A stretch of 64,000 bases of DNA from Sphingobacterium athyrii. Lineage in GTDB: Bacteria > Bacteroidota > Bacteroidia > Sphingobacteriales > Sphingobacteriaceae. Below, piece by piece: positions 18,436 to 27,923 of this stretch. Both the position numbers and the translations under genes were made by a program. The stretch lies in NCBI RefSeq assembly GCF_003071065.1, contig NZ_QCXX01000003.1:450687-514686 (forward strand), in the 5' to 3' direction. The notes below the pieces were generated by a model that had not been told where the DNA came from, made no database searches, and worked only from the letters and a program-made list of their open reading frames with translations. Numbering within the stretch: position 1 is the stretch's first letter; each line of letters opens with the position of its first letter.

Positions 18436-20406
18436 ATGAAACATACCGCATGGATTCTTTGGTTATTGCTTGTATGCAGCTCGTCGTATGCACAGCAGGC
18501 AAAAGTGGCTATGACAGGCACACCAAAGGGGATTTATATTGATGTCAATGATTTGGAAATGGCAAAGCAGGGCTATCTCGTCCTGCGAAAAGGAGCCGGG
18601 GACAAGGAATTTTTGCCCATCCAACACATTAGTGCCCTGCAATCGTTGGAAACTGTTCGGCAGCGGATTAAAGATCTCCTGTTTATTTTTCCGGAATCGG
18701 GTAACCTTTCGGATAGTTTATCACAGGGCCTGTGGCAGGCTTGGGAAGATCCCCTGAAACAGCAACAGTACCTGACCTTACAGATTCCGCAGATTCGGAT
18801 AGGATTTGGATTGGGACTTATGGATACCACAGCCGTACTGGGCCAAAATTATAGTTACAAAATAATCGCTACGGATGGGAGTGAATACAATGCAACGATG
18901 ACCTATAATTTACCTAAAGTCGACTTTGCAGCAATCAAAAGCATTGAGGTAGACCCCGGCGAGGCCTATCCGATACTCCGCTTTCAGTCGGCAATCACGC
19001 AGGCTGCCCCTCTGTTTGAAATTTATAGACGGGTGCGTGGCTCGGGCTCAGATTTCAGGCCCGTATACAGTACACGGGGCTTGAGTGGGAATAGCCAGAA
19101 TGATTCGGTCATTTACTACCTCCAGGATACCACAGCATTGCAATCTGTCCGTTATGAATACTATCTTATTGGAAAGGATCTTTTTGGCAATCAGGGCACG
19201 AGTTCGGACACCGTTACGCTTCAAGTTGGCGGATTTCGAAATATCAACCGTGGATTTAACGTCCGGACAGCAGCAATAGATGGCGGCATAAAGATCTATT
19301 GGGAACCATTGGAGCAACGATATGCCTTACAAAATATCTTGTTGTATCGCAGCGATAATTACGATACAAATTATCGGTTATTAGCTACCGTTCCTGTAAC
19401 TGATACCCTCTATGTTGACCAATCCGTTCGTGCCGGGAAGAATTATTATTATCAGTTGCTGATGCAGGGGGAGTCTGCCATATCCTTTCCCACGGCACGG
19501 GTTTCGGGGATCGCGACAGGAATTGTCAATATCCTGCCGCCAACACAGGTACATGCGTATATGAAGGGTAATTTGCCGACCCTGGAATGGCAACATGTTG
19601 ATAGCCTTAATGTGGCGGGATTCTATATCTACCGAAGCTTTGATGCAAATGGAGAACTGCGTCAAGTAAGCAATTTTATCCCTTATCAAACGAAAGAACA
19701 GTTCTATCACTATCAAGACAGCTCGGCAACCATCGGCGATGTCATCAGCTACTATGCCATCGCTGCGGTATCACATACCCAGTCATTGAGTCCATTATCT
19801 GAGGTCGTTAAACTATCTATTCCCAAGGGACAGCAGGTGGAGATCGCCTCCCCCAAGCAATTGCGCTATCTTTGGATGGACAAAGAAAAGGTGTCTATTA
19901 CCTGGTATGATATGGACAAAATCGTGAATGGGGTCAATTATTATAACGTGTATAGAAAATCAAAAGACGAACCTGCATTTCCGACAAGTGTATTTGCCAA
20001 GGTAGAAACCAATGAATTTGTGGACACATTGCGTCGGGCAGGTGTCTATGACTATGCCGTACAAGTGGTCATCGATTCGACCAAGACCAGTGCCTTGAGT
20101 AGCCCTATTCAGGTAGAAAGAATACTCGAGAAGCCTTTAGCGCCACTGAAAGTTCGGCTATACGCTGTTGATGATACCAGGTTGCTCATTCAATGGGATC
20201 ATAGTGCGACAGCAATGAAAGCTTATAATATCTACCGAAGTTCAGGTAAAGCTGATCCACAATTATTAAAAACGATCTTGGGCGATCAATTTGAATATGT
20301 GGATACAGAGCTAATAAAAGGAAATAGTTATTACTACTTTGTCACTTCAATAGATACGAACAGTATAGAAAGCGATCGAAGTCAAGAGGTGTTCTATAGC
20401 GAATAG
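18436..20406 (+). CDS. Exported fibronectin type III-like repeat protein
   Basis: The ATG at 18436 is chosen because it starts a signal peptide (MKHTAWILWLLLVCSSSYAQ) ten bases after the giant gene ends. The 656-residue product contains about five fibronectin-III-like modules. They are recognised by the recurring central strand FEIYRRVRG, NILLYRSDNY, FYIYRSFD, YNVYRKSKDE and YNIYRSSG, each followed by a YYY(F/Q) or YYAIA strand. No sorting domain of the type IX system is evident at the C-terminus. It is the last gene of the surface operon and may bind or cap the giant protein. The partner is inferred from gene order only. Confidence 0.82.
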   Translation: MKHTAWILWLLLVCSSSYAQQAKVAMTGTPKGIYIDVNDLEMAKQGYLVLRKGAGDKEFLPIQHISALQSLETVRQRIKDLLFIFPESGNLSDSLSQGLWQAWEDPLKQQQYLTLQIPQIRIGFGLGLMDTTAVLGQNYSYKIIATDGSEYNATMTYNLPKVDFAAIKSIEVDPGEAYPILRFQSAITQAAPLFEIYRRVRGSGSDFRPVYSTRGLSGNSQNDSVIYYLQDTTALQSVRYEYYLIGKDLFGNQGTSSDTVTLQVGGFRNINRGFNVRTAAIDGGIKIYWEPLEQRYALQNILLYRSDNYDTNYRLLATVPVTDTLYVDQSVRAGKNYYYQLLMQGESAISFPTARVSGIATGIVNILPPTQVHAYMKGNLPTLEWQHVDSLNVAGFYIYRSFDANGELRQVSNFIPYQTKEQFYHYQDSSATIGDVISYYAIAAVSHTQSLSPLSEVVKLSIPKGQQVEIASPKQLRYLWMDKEKVSITWYDMDKIVNGVNYYNVYRKSKDEPAFPTSVFAKVETNEFVDTLRRAGVYDYAVQVVIDSTKTSALSSPIQVERILEKPLAPLKVRLYAVDDTRLLIQWDHSATAMKAYNIYRSSGKADPQLLKTILGDQFEYVDTELIKGNSYYYFVTSIDTNSIESDRSQEVFYSE

Positions 20407-20492
20407 CCAATGGCGGATCAACGCTCGGGAGTGAAAGTAAAAGGTACTTGACGTTGATTTTCTTCGTTCCACACCTTTAAACAAAAAACTCA

Positions 20493-20526
20493 GCTACCGA
20501 AAGATTTTATTTTATCATTCGGTAGC
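20493..20526 (-). terminator. Terminator hairpin between the surface and efflux operons
   Basis: GCTACCGAA (20493-20501) pairs with TTCGGTAGC (20518-20526) around a 16-base loop. On the minus strand the stem is followed by a T-rich run (GTTTTTTGTTT), so it fits a terminator for the MFS gene. It may also stop plus-strand transcription from the surface operon. Confidence 0.65.
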
Positions 20527-20571
20527 GGAGATCTGCCAGAGTTCGGAGGCATAGGCCATACCAGAATTTCT

Positions 20572-21999
20572 TTACGATTGTTTAGCGGTCCTGATATAAC
20601 CAACGACTATTAAAATGGCTACGATACATAAGAGTCCGGCTGAGAAAAATGCTGTTTGAAAGCCTGCATTTAATGCGTCGGCATCGGAGATGGCAGCCAT
20701 TTTCAAGGTATTGGTTTTCGCCGTGGAAACAGCAACGATAATGGCCAACCCCAAAGCCGATCCAACCTGATAACTTGTATTTACCAGCCCTGAAGCTAGT
20801 CCCGTCTCATCCGGCCCGGCACCTGAGATGGAGGCTATCGTCCCGGGGATATAGGCCAGGGACATCCCCAAAGCCGCCAATAGAGAAGCCGGCAGTACAT
20901 CTCGAAGGAAAGAACCATCTGTCGGAATCGTGCTAAATAGAAATAGTGATCCCGCAAGGATAACCAGTCCCGCTATAATATTGGTTTTGAATCCGAACCT
21001 AGTGACCAGTTTTCCAGTAAAACCTACCATCAGGATCATAATGGCTATGGTCATCGGCAACAGGGCGAGACCGCTGTGGAAGGCTGAATAATGCAGGATC
21101 TGCTGTAAGTAAAGGTTAAGGAAAAACCATAAAGGTATCCATGCCGCAGCCAATAGCGACATCATCAGGTTACCCGCGGAGAGATTAGGGACCTTAAAAA
21201 TAGCCATGGGTACAAGTGGATCCCTTTTCTTCTTCTGCAGCATAATGAACACCATAAATAATAGGATCGATATGCCCAGCAGGCTTATTGTCTGTAAGGA
21301 ATCCCATCCGGCATGCTCCGCAGATACAATGGTGTACACCATCAGCACAAGTGCGGTGGTGGCCAGCAATGCGCCGGCAAGGTCGATCCTCCCTTTTTTC
21401 GTATCGCCCTTGAACAACAATCGCTTGCTGAACAGCAGGACAATAAGTCCAGCAGGAATGTTAATCAGAAATATCCAATGCCAGGAAAGCCATTCGGTAA
21501 TCACACCACCCAGAAAAACTCCGGCCGACCCACCGGCTGCTGCCGCGCCCCAAAACCCGAAAGCGCGATTGATCTCTTTTGGGTCGGTAAATTTGGACAT
21601 GACGAGGGTCAGGGCGGCAGGCGCAATCAGGGCCGAACCCAGTCCCTGTAGCCCACGGCCAATATTTAGCGCCAGTTCAGACCAGGCGATACCGGCCAAG
21701 AATGATGCCGCAGTGAGAATACCAAATCCCCACATAAAGATCCTACGCGCCCCAAAGAGGTCAGACATACGCCCTCCGAGCAGCAGGAAGCCGCCAAATA
21801 GGATAACATAAGCGTTGAAGATCCATTGCAGGCCAGATTGTGAATAGCCTAGATCGGCCTGAATTGCCGGCAGGGCAACTCCGATAATGGAGGTGTCCAT
21901 AATGACGATAAACTGTGCGGTACAGAGTAGGAAAAGTGCCGCCCAGCGTTTTGGATAGGGCACTGTCTTACCCTTCGGTTCTATTGATTTCGTATTCAT
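20572..21999 (-). CDS. MFS drug-efflux transporter, DHA2 (14-TMS) type
   Basis: This 475-residue membrane protein belongs to the EmrB/QacA branch of the major facilitator superfamily and should export hydrophobic compounds by proton antiport. It has about 14 hydrophobic segments. Early motifs include FIVIMDTSIIGVALPAIQ in the first segment, GGRMSDLFGARR in the loop after the second, and GLGSALIAPAALTLV; AAAGGSAGVFLGGVI occupies the antiporter motif C position. The last segments end at IRTAKQS. It is the final gene of a four-gene minus-strand operon, 34 bases after the TolC-like gene. An MFS pump of this type alongside a complete RND set is unusual, since it normally pairs with its own membrane-fusion protein. 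Substrate unknown. Confidence 0.92.
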   Translation of the reverse strand: MNTKSIEPKGKTVPYPKRWAALFLLCTAQFIVIMDTSIIGVALPAIQADLGYSQSGLQWIFNAYVILFGGFLLLGGRMSDLFGARRIFMWGFGILTAASFLAGIAWSELALNIGRGLQGLGSALIAPAALTLVMSKFTDPKEINRAFGFWGAAAAGGSAGVFLGGVITEWLSWHWIFLINIPAGLIVLLFSKRLLFKGDTKKGRIDLAGALLATTALVLMVYTIVSAEHAGWDSLQTISLLGISILLFMVFIMLQKKKRDPLVPMAIFKVPNLSAGNLMMSLLAAAWIPLWFFLNLYLQQILHYSAFHSGLALLPMTIAIMILMVGFTGKLVTRFGFKTNIIAGLVILAGSLFLFSTIPTDGSFLRDVLPASLLAALGMSLAYIPGTIASISGAGPDETGLASGLVNTSYQVGSALGLAIIVAVSTAKTNTLKMAAISDADALNAGFQTAFFSAGLLCIVAILIVVGYIRTAKQS

Positions 22000-22033
22000 T
22001 TTGTACGTCTTCTTTTAATGATCTGTGTAAAAT

Positions 22034-23386
22034 TTAATGGTCTGTTTTTGAATGCAGATCCAGCAGTCCCAGGGCATGTTGCATCTCGGTATGGAGCATT
22101 CTCAGGTTGTAAGTGGCCCGTAGCCGATTTATCCGTGCCTGTGTCAGCGCTAGGTCGGCATCCGTCAGCTCAAGGCGTGAACCTAAGCCATTTTTGAAAC
22201 GGTCTTCATTCATCTGATAGTTAAGTTCTGCTGAACTGACGGTTTTTTTCTGTATTTCCAATTGCGCAATGGCTTCTTCCCATTTGCTGATGATCGTGGC
22301 CAGCTGGGTTTTGATTTCATCTCTAAAATCGTCTAAGCGTATCTGTTCCTGTTTTAATTTAATATTTGCCTGATTGATTTGCGATCGCGTCCTGTTGCCG
22401 TTGAAAATCGGTATGGAAAGCTGCAATCCCAAGAATGACGTCCTGGGCCAGGCATAGTCTCCCAGCCGGATATTATCTGCCTGTGCCTGTACCTGATATT
22501 GACCTACCAGGGCGAGTCTGGGCATTAGCCCGGCCTCATTGACTTCCTTTTTTTTCTGTTGAAGATCAATGAGCAGTTGTTTGATCGCGAGATCCTTCCG
22601 GTTTTGTGCGGCAGTTTTCAATAGCTCGTCCAACAGATAGGGTTCGTGCTGGCCGCTAAATTCCAGTTTATCGCTCAATACAATACGTTGGGATTCATCC
22701 ATTCCAATTAATCTTTTTAATTCGATAAGTGAAACATTGATACTGTTTTTTAGATACGAAACAGATGACTTGATGTTTTCTACCTCGATAAAGCTGCGCA
22801 AAGTATCGGATTTCAGTGCCCTGCCTTGTACAAATAGGGAGCGGGCATCATTCAGGGATCTGATATTTCGGAGCAGATTTTGTTCAAATAAAGCAAGCTG
22901 TTCATTCATAATCAAAATGTTAAGATAATCTACCGAAACCCGAAGTGCAACCTTGCTTTTAAGGTCGGCTGTTTTTTGACGTTCGATCTGCTCATTGATC
23001 AATGCCGTTTTCTTTTGTCTATTGAGATCGGCCGCAAAAATAGGTTGATATAAGGTCAGCATGCCGTTAAATGCATTTTTCCCACCAACAGCTACATCTT
23101 GCACGGGTTTACTGGTGCCGGCAAAATAACCCGGTAGAAATATTGTTTGTCGGTCAAAGTAGTAGGAATAGGATACATTTGCTGAAATGGTAGGCAGCAG
23201 TGCCCCTTTACTCTCCGCTGTAAGTGCTTTCGCGTGTATTTCCTCCAATAGCTGTGCCTGTACTGTTCTATTTCCTTTCTCTGCGATTTCCAGTGCAGCG
23301 GACAGGGATAGCGCTTTATGCTGTGCATGCAGCTTGCCCCCGTACAGCAGCAGCGTGATAATACATGTATATACTGTTTTTCTCAT
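22034..23386 (-). CDS. TolC-family outer-membrane efflux protein
   Basis: The 450-residue product has a signal peptide (MRKTVYTCIITLLLYGGKLHA) and two related halves of long amphipathic helices with beta segments, as in TolC. Recognisable parts are LSLSAALEIAEKGNRTVQAQ at the start of the first repeat, FLGLQLSIPIFNGNRTRSQI in the second repeat and NGLGSRLELTDADLALTQAR in the last helix. It forms the exit duct for the RND pump encoded just upstream on the same strand, with a 24-base gap. Length and order are normal. No lipobox was seen, unlike many RND-associated OMFs. Confidence 0.93.
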   Translation of the reverse strand: MRKTVYTCIITLLLYGGKLHAQHKALSLSAALEIAEKGNRTVQAQLLEEIHAKALTAESKGALLPTISANVSYSYYFDRQTIFLPGYFAGTSKPVQDVAVGGKNAFNGMLTLYQPIFAADLNRQKKTALINEQIERQKTADLKSKVALRVSVDYLNILIMNEQLALFEQNLLRNIRSLNDARSLFVQGRALKSDTLRSFIEVENIKSSVSYLKNSINVSLIELKRLIGMDESQRIVLSDKLEFSGQHEPYLLDELLKTAAQNRKDLAIKQLLIDLQQKKKEVNEAGLMPRLALVGQYQVQAQADNIRLGDYAWPRTSFLGLQLSIPIFNGNRTRSQINQANIKLKQEQIRLDDFRDEIKTQLATIISKWEEAIAQLEIQKKTVSSAELNYQMNEDRFKNGLGSRLELTDADLALTQARINRLRATYNLRMLHTEMQHALGLLDLHSKTDH

Positions 23387-23410
23387 GGTAATGAACTTTG
23401 GAATTGATAA

Positions 23411-26400
23411 TTAGTGCGTTGCGTTTTCATGTAGGCTTTCGGTATCTGCTTCAACAATGACTTCCCTGCGCTTATTGCTTGACAGGTAGGAGTAGACGGC
23501 CGGAATAATGAATAATGTGAGTATACCGGAGAACACAAGTCCGCCGGCAATGACAATACCCAGAGACTGACGGCTGTTTGCCGTCAGCGCAATAGGCAAG
23601 GCACCGAATATCATGGCCAGTGAGGTCATCAATATTGGACGAAAACGTTGTTCAGCCGCAGTAATCGCAGCATCATACTTTGAGAGACCGGTATCTTTGA
23701 GGTGATTGGCAAATTCAACGATTAGAATACCATTCTTGGTGATGAGTCCAACGAGTGTAATGATGCCGATCTGGCTAAACACATTTAAGCTCTGACCAAA
23801 CCAATGTAGGCTGAGGATCGCTCCCGTTACTGCCATCGGTACGGTAAGCATAATGGTGAGCGGATCTCTTAGGCTTTCAAACTGGGCGGCCAATATCATA
23901 TAGATGAGCAGGAGCGCCAGTATCAGTGTGAAGGTGATATTGCCCTGACTTTCACTGAAATCGCGTGACTGCCCAGCTAAGGAGGACTTGAAATTTTCAC
24001 CCAACACATCGGCTTTTATTTTTTCGATCTCCTGTATAGCCTCAGCAAGGCTTACACCCGGCATGGGTGCGGCAGATATGGTAGCGGAAGTGTATTGATC
24101 GTATCGGTAAATAGCCGCCGGGCTTACGGCTTCTTTCGTGGTAATCAGGTTACTCAACGGGATCATCTGGCCGTTTGTTGAATGCACATAAATACCATTT
24201 AAGTCATTGATATCATTTCTGTAAGAACGTGACAGCTGTCCGATCACTTCATATTGTCGATCGTCGCGCAGGAAATACCCATAACGTTGCCCGGAAAGGG
24301 AAAGCTGTAGGGTACGGGCGACTTCTTCGATGGATACGCCCATCAGCGCGGCCTTCTCACGATCTATCGTTATTTTTACCTCCGGTTTGTTTATTTTAAG
24401 ATCCGAATCGGCAAACATCAGTTTTTTGCTCTGACGTACCGCACCCAAAAATTTAGGCAGCACAGCGGTCAGGCTGTCCAGATTTTGCGCCTGCAATACA
24501 AATTGGACGGGCATACCGCCGCCATACCGTGTGCCGATGGTTGGCGGGAGGTAGGGAAATAGGAGGAAGCCCCGGAAATTGCCTGATGCCGCGCCATATT
24601 GGTTATACAGATCCTGTATTGACGCTTTCCTTTCTTTGGGGTCTTTTAGATAAATACTTTGCACCGCGACATTCACCGGGGCGGGAGCAGGGATAAAGGA
24701 AATGGCCACCATGGAGTAGGTCTGATACAAGCCATCGGTGGAGTCATTCACATATTTTCCAACCTCGATCATATTCTTTTTCATGTACTCGAAAGAAACT
24801 CCCTCCGGAGCGACTGCAATCAGGTTCATATTGGAACGGTCTTCTACAGGAGCAAGTTCAGATGGCAATTTTTTACCAACGAAATAGATCAGTCCTGTAG
24901 TAACGGCCAGAAACACCCAGGCGAGCCAACGTACCCGCATAAAAAGAACCAGCAATTGCGTATAACCGTTATTTAAACGGATGAAAAAAGGTTCGGTCAC
25001 GCGATAGAACCAGCCCGGACCGGCTTTCTTTTTGAGGAAATATGCACTCAGCATCGGCGTCAATGTCAAAGCCACAAAAGCAGAGACCAAGACGGATCCG
25101 GAAACGACGATTGCAAACTCGAGAAAGAGCTGACCGCTGATACCTCCCATAAATACAATAGGTAAGAACACCGCCGCCAGGGTAATTGTGGTTGAAATCA
25201 CGGCAAAATAGATTTCTTTGGAACCTTTAAAGGCAGCCTGAATCGGGGACATCCCTTCCTCAATTTTCTTGTAAATATTCTCCAGTACGACAATAGCATC
25301 ATCGACCACAAGTCCTATTGCAAGCACGAGTCCCAAAAGTGTAAGTATGTTGATGGAGAAACCAGCAATATACATAATGAAAAATGCAGATAGGATAGAT
25401 ACCGGTATGGCCAATACCGGAATAATGGTTGAACGCCAATCGCGAAGGAAAAGAAAAATAATAAGCACCACCAATCCGAATGCTATAAATAGGGTTTCTT
25501 CTACCTCTTTGATGGATTCGCGAACAGAGCGCGTGAAATCAAATCCTACAATAAGACGATAATCGGAAGGTATATCTTTTTTGAGCTGGGCCAGGCGCTT
25601 GTAAAATTCGTCCACCACCTCTATGGCATTGGCATCACGTTGAATCTGGATCGCAACACCGATACCGACACGGTTCAGATTGCCCGTTTCATTGATAATG
25701 GCGGTACGTTCATTCATTTCACCGAGCTCTGCCACACCGATATCCTTCAGCTTGATAACGCTATTGCCGGTTTTTTTGATCAGCATCTCATTAAAATCTG
25801 TTGCACTGTTGAGGCGTCCGAGCGTCCGGACGCTCAATTCACTATGATTGCCTTCGATTCGCCCCGAGGGCAGATCAATATTTTCTCTGAGCAAGGCGCG
25901 TCTCACATCTTCGGGGGTAAGCTGATAGGAAGCTAATTTAACTGGGTCGAACCGGAGCCGCATGGCATATTTATGCTCACCGACGATAGCGACGTTATTG
26001 ATTCCCGGAATCGACTGCATCCTGTCTTTGATCACTGTGGATGCAATGTGACTGACCTCCTTGATGTCTTTTGTATCACTTTCTACTTCAAGAAAGGCAA
26101 CCAGGTTGTCTGCGGAAGAGGCTTTCTGGACAATGGGTGGATCTACATCTGCCGGCAACTGCTTCCGGGATTTGGCCACTTTATCCCTGACGTCATTCAA
26201 CGCATCCTCAATGTCTGTCTGGCGGTTAAATTCGACCGAAATAACGCTCACTTGCTCACGCGATTCCGAAGAGATCGTCCGGATCCCGCCGGCTTCGGCA
26301 ATAGACTCCTCCATGGGACGGGTAAGTTTAGATGCAATGACATCCGGACTCGCGCCTGGATAGAACGTAATCACGGAGATGACAGGAGGTTCGGTCAGCG

Positions 26401-26512
26401 GGAACTCCCGCACGCCCAACTGTTTCCATCCGACAATTCCCAATATGACCAACAAAAGAGAAAATACTCCCGCCAGTACGGGTTTTTTTATACTTAGTGA
26501 CGATATACTCAT
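23411..26512 (-). CDS. RND efflux pump, inner-membrane subunit (HAE-type)
   Basis: The 1033-residue protein has the AcrB layout: one N-terminal helix, a large periplasmic loop, a bundle of five helices, a second loop and five final helices. Proton-relay aspartates are present in GLVVDDAIVVLENIY near residues 402-404, and the lysine of the tenth helix in LITKNGILIVEF. The N-terminus (SIKKPVLAGVFSLLLVILG) and the GASPDVIASKLTRPMEE segment match the multidrug and hydrophobe subfamily rather than the heavy-metal CzcA subfamily. It starts 6 bases after the MFP stop and precedes the TolC-like gene, giving a full tripartite pump. Substrates cannot be read from the sequence. Confidence 0.96.
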   Translation of the reverse strand: MSISSLSIKKPVLAGVFSLLLVILGIVGWKQLGVREFPLTEPPVISVITFYPGASPDVIASKLTRPMEESIAEAGGIRTISSESREQVSVISVEFNRQTDIEDALNDVRDKVAKSRKQLPADVDPPIVQKASSADNLVAFLEVESDTKDIKEVSHIASTVIKDRMQSIPGINNVAIVGEHKYAMRLRFDPVKLASYQLTPEDVRRALLRENIDLPSGRIEGNHSELSVRTLGRLNSATDFNEMLIKKTGNSVIKLKDIGVAELGEMNERTAIINETGNLNRVGIGVAIQIQRDANAIEVVDEFYKRLAQLKKDIPSDYRLIVGFDFTRSVRESIKEVEETLFIAFGLVVLIIFLFLRDWRSTIIPVLAIPVSILSAFFIMYIAGFSINILTLLGLVLAIGLVVDDAIVVLENIYKKIEEGMSPIQAAFKGSKEIYFAVISTTITLAAVFLPIVFMGGISGQLFLEFAIVVSGSVLVSAFVALTLTPMLSAYFLKKKAGPGWFYRVTEPFFIRLNNGYTQLLVLFMRVRWLAWVFLAVTTGLIYFVGKKLPSELAPVEDRSNMNLIAVAPEGVSFEYMKKNMIEVGKYVNDSTDGLYQTYSMVAISFIPAPAPVNVAVQSIYLKDPKERKASIQDLYNQYGAASGNFRGFLLFPYLPPTIGTRYGGGMPVQFVLQAQNLDSLTAVLPKFLGAVRQSKKLMFADSDLKINKPEVKITIDREKAALMGVSIEEVARTLQLSLSGQRYGYFLRDDRQYEVIGQLSRSYRNDINDLNGIYVHSTNGQMIPLSNLITTKEAVSPAAIYRYDQYTSATISAAPMPGVSLAEAIQEIEKIKADVLGENFKSSLAGQSRDFSESQGNITFTLILALLLIYMILAAQFESLRDPLTIMLTVPMAVTGAILSLHWFGQSLNVFSQIGIITLVGLITKNGILIVEFANHLKDTGLSKYDAAITAAEQRFRPILMTSLAMIFGALPIALTANSRQSLGIVIAGGLVFSGILTLFIIPAVYSYLSSNKRREVIVEADTESLHENATH

Positions 26513-26518
26513 GGCATC

Positions 26519-27592
26519 TTATTTAGTTGGAATAATGGCTTTTACGGGGGTACCATCCGTAATGCGCAACATATTGGACACGATAATACTGTCTCCGGTG
26601 CTCAGACCGGATGTTATAACGGCATCCGCTTCCGTGCGGTTACTGATAGTGACTGCAACAGGCTTTGCTTTTCCGTCGACGATAACAAAGGCATTGTATC
26701 CGCCGTCACCGGGCATAAGGGCCTCTGTGGGTACCTTGACACCTTTAGCATCCTTGCCATTGCTGTCAAAATGTATTTTGGCGGACATACCCGGCCTGAA
26801 TTTTTTATCGGAATTATCCACGCGTGCCTGCACTTCCAGGCTGCGGCCCGAAGCATCCAGTCCCGGCTCCGTGGCGAGCACGGTCGCCTCGAGTTGTGCT
26901 GCGGAAAGGGCAGTGGTGAAGCGCACTTTTGTCCCGTTATTGATCAAAGGCAGATGCTTCTCGGAAATAGAAAAGTTAATCTTGAGGCTGAGCTGATCCT
27001 GCAGGGTAACCAGCGCTGTACCGGGGATGACATAGGCGCCCACATGCACTTTTGAGATACCGATTTTTCCGGAGAATGGAGCTCGGATTATCGTCTTGGC
27101 CAGTTCGACACGAAGCAGTTCCTGCTGGGCGGTCAAAGAACGAAAATGCATAAGTGCCTCGTCGTATTCCTGCTGTTTTATCGTTTCGGTTTTCAACAGG
27201 TTCTGTAAACGCTCTTTATTCAGTTTTGCGAGCTCCAATTCAGCGCCCACCTGATTGAGACGTGCCCTGATATCGGTATCATTCAGGATATAAAGTATCG
27301 CTCCCTGCTCCACGTAGCTACCATCCTGAAATGCGACCCGGGCAATTTTTTGAGACAGTTCGCTCACAATGGACACTTCCCGATAAGGCATCATGGTTCC
27401 TATGACGGTCTCGTCCTGACGGAGTTCCTCCTCCTGCGCGATCAGTATATCGACTGGTAACCGGGTGGCATCAGCCTTGGCGCCGCTCGATGCCGCAGCT
27501 GTTTTTTCGGGCTTGCTCTCACAGGCTATTAGTATAATACCCAGTAGGGGAACTAACATGCCCGTTCTGGATTTTGTTAATTTGTATAACAT
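26519..27592 (-). CDS. RND efflux membrane-fusion protein (adaptor)
   Basis: The 357-residue product carries a lipoprotein signal (VPLLGIILIAC) and the usual MFP order: a biotinyl-lipoyl half (VSELSQKIARVAFQDGSYV), a helical hairpin (QVGAELELAKLNKERLQNLL), the second lipoyl half (IIRAPFSGKIGISKVHVGAY), then beta-barrel and membrane-proximal domains. It should link the RND pump to the outer-membrane duct. It is the first gene of the MFP-RND-TolC-MFS operon; transcription probably starts in the 331-base gap upstream. An AraC regulator with a metal-binding-like N-terminus lies beyond that gap on the same strand and could control it; this is only inference. Confidence 0.94.
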   Translation of the reverse strand: MLYKLTKSRTGMLVPLLGIILIACESKPEKTAAASSGAKADATRLPVDILIAQEEELRQDETVIGTMMPYREVSIVSELSQKIARVAFQDGSYVEQGAILYILNDTDIRARLNQVGAELELAKLNKERLQNLLKTETIKQQEYDEALMHFRSLTAQQELLRVELAKTIIRAPFSGKIGISKVHVGAYVIPGTALVTLQDQLSLKINFSISEKHLPLINNGTKVRFTTALSAAQLEATVLATEPGLDASGRSLEVQARVDNSDKKFRPGMSAKIHFDSNGKDAKGVKVPTEALMPGDGGYNAFVIVDGKAKPVAVTISNRTEADAVITSGLSTGDSIIVSNMLRITDGTPVKAIIPTK

Positions 27593-27923
27593 GGTCTTGC
27601 TTTTTAATTGTGCAATAAATGATTGAACGCTACTATCTTTATCAATTGATCATTGGAATTTTCTTGGCATTGCGCCAGTGGTTTACCCAAATACAAAATT
27701 GACGATACTCGTGCAGGCGCAGCGTACGCAACTCCTTATTCGATTTATAAGATTTACTGATTTCCACGGCAATTCTGATACCCTCGCGAATGCTGTTAGA
27801 TGCTACACTCTATTGCCCGCGCATCAGATGGTAAAGCTCTCATTGTCGCCAATAGATTAAATGCGCAGGTAGGGTGTATAAACGTAGGGAAGTATAAAGG
27901 TAAAGGGGGATAAACAAGGCGAG
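27593..27923. other. 331-base gap upstream of the efflux operon
   Basis: This gap should contain the efflux operon promoter. No TAnnTTTG element was found on the minus strand. It does contain a minus-strand coding-like stretch, described separately, and an opposite-strand open frame (27678-27860) that looks like its shadow. Confidence 0.5.
27642..27809 (-). pseudogene. Possible decayed gene fragment (coding-like, no start)
   Basis: Read on the minus strand from an in-frame TAG, 55 codons stay open and look protein-like (SIREGIRIAVEISKSYKS, then LRLHEYRQFCIWVNHWRN), ending at a TGA at 27642-27644. There is no ATG within the open part. Another frame just upstream gives an ATG-led stub (MRALPSDARAIECSI), so a frameshifted remnant of a small gene is possible. 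I recognise no family. Codon-like character is a judgement by eye, hence the low confidence. Confidence 0.3.

Noticed and set aside
21206..21811. Plus-strand frame of 201 codons inside the MFS gene
   Set aside because: Antisense to a clear transporter and rich in Arg, Ser and Pro; a shadow frame.
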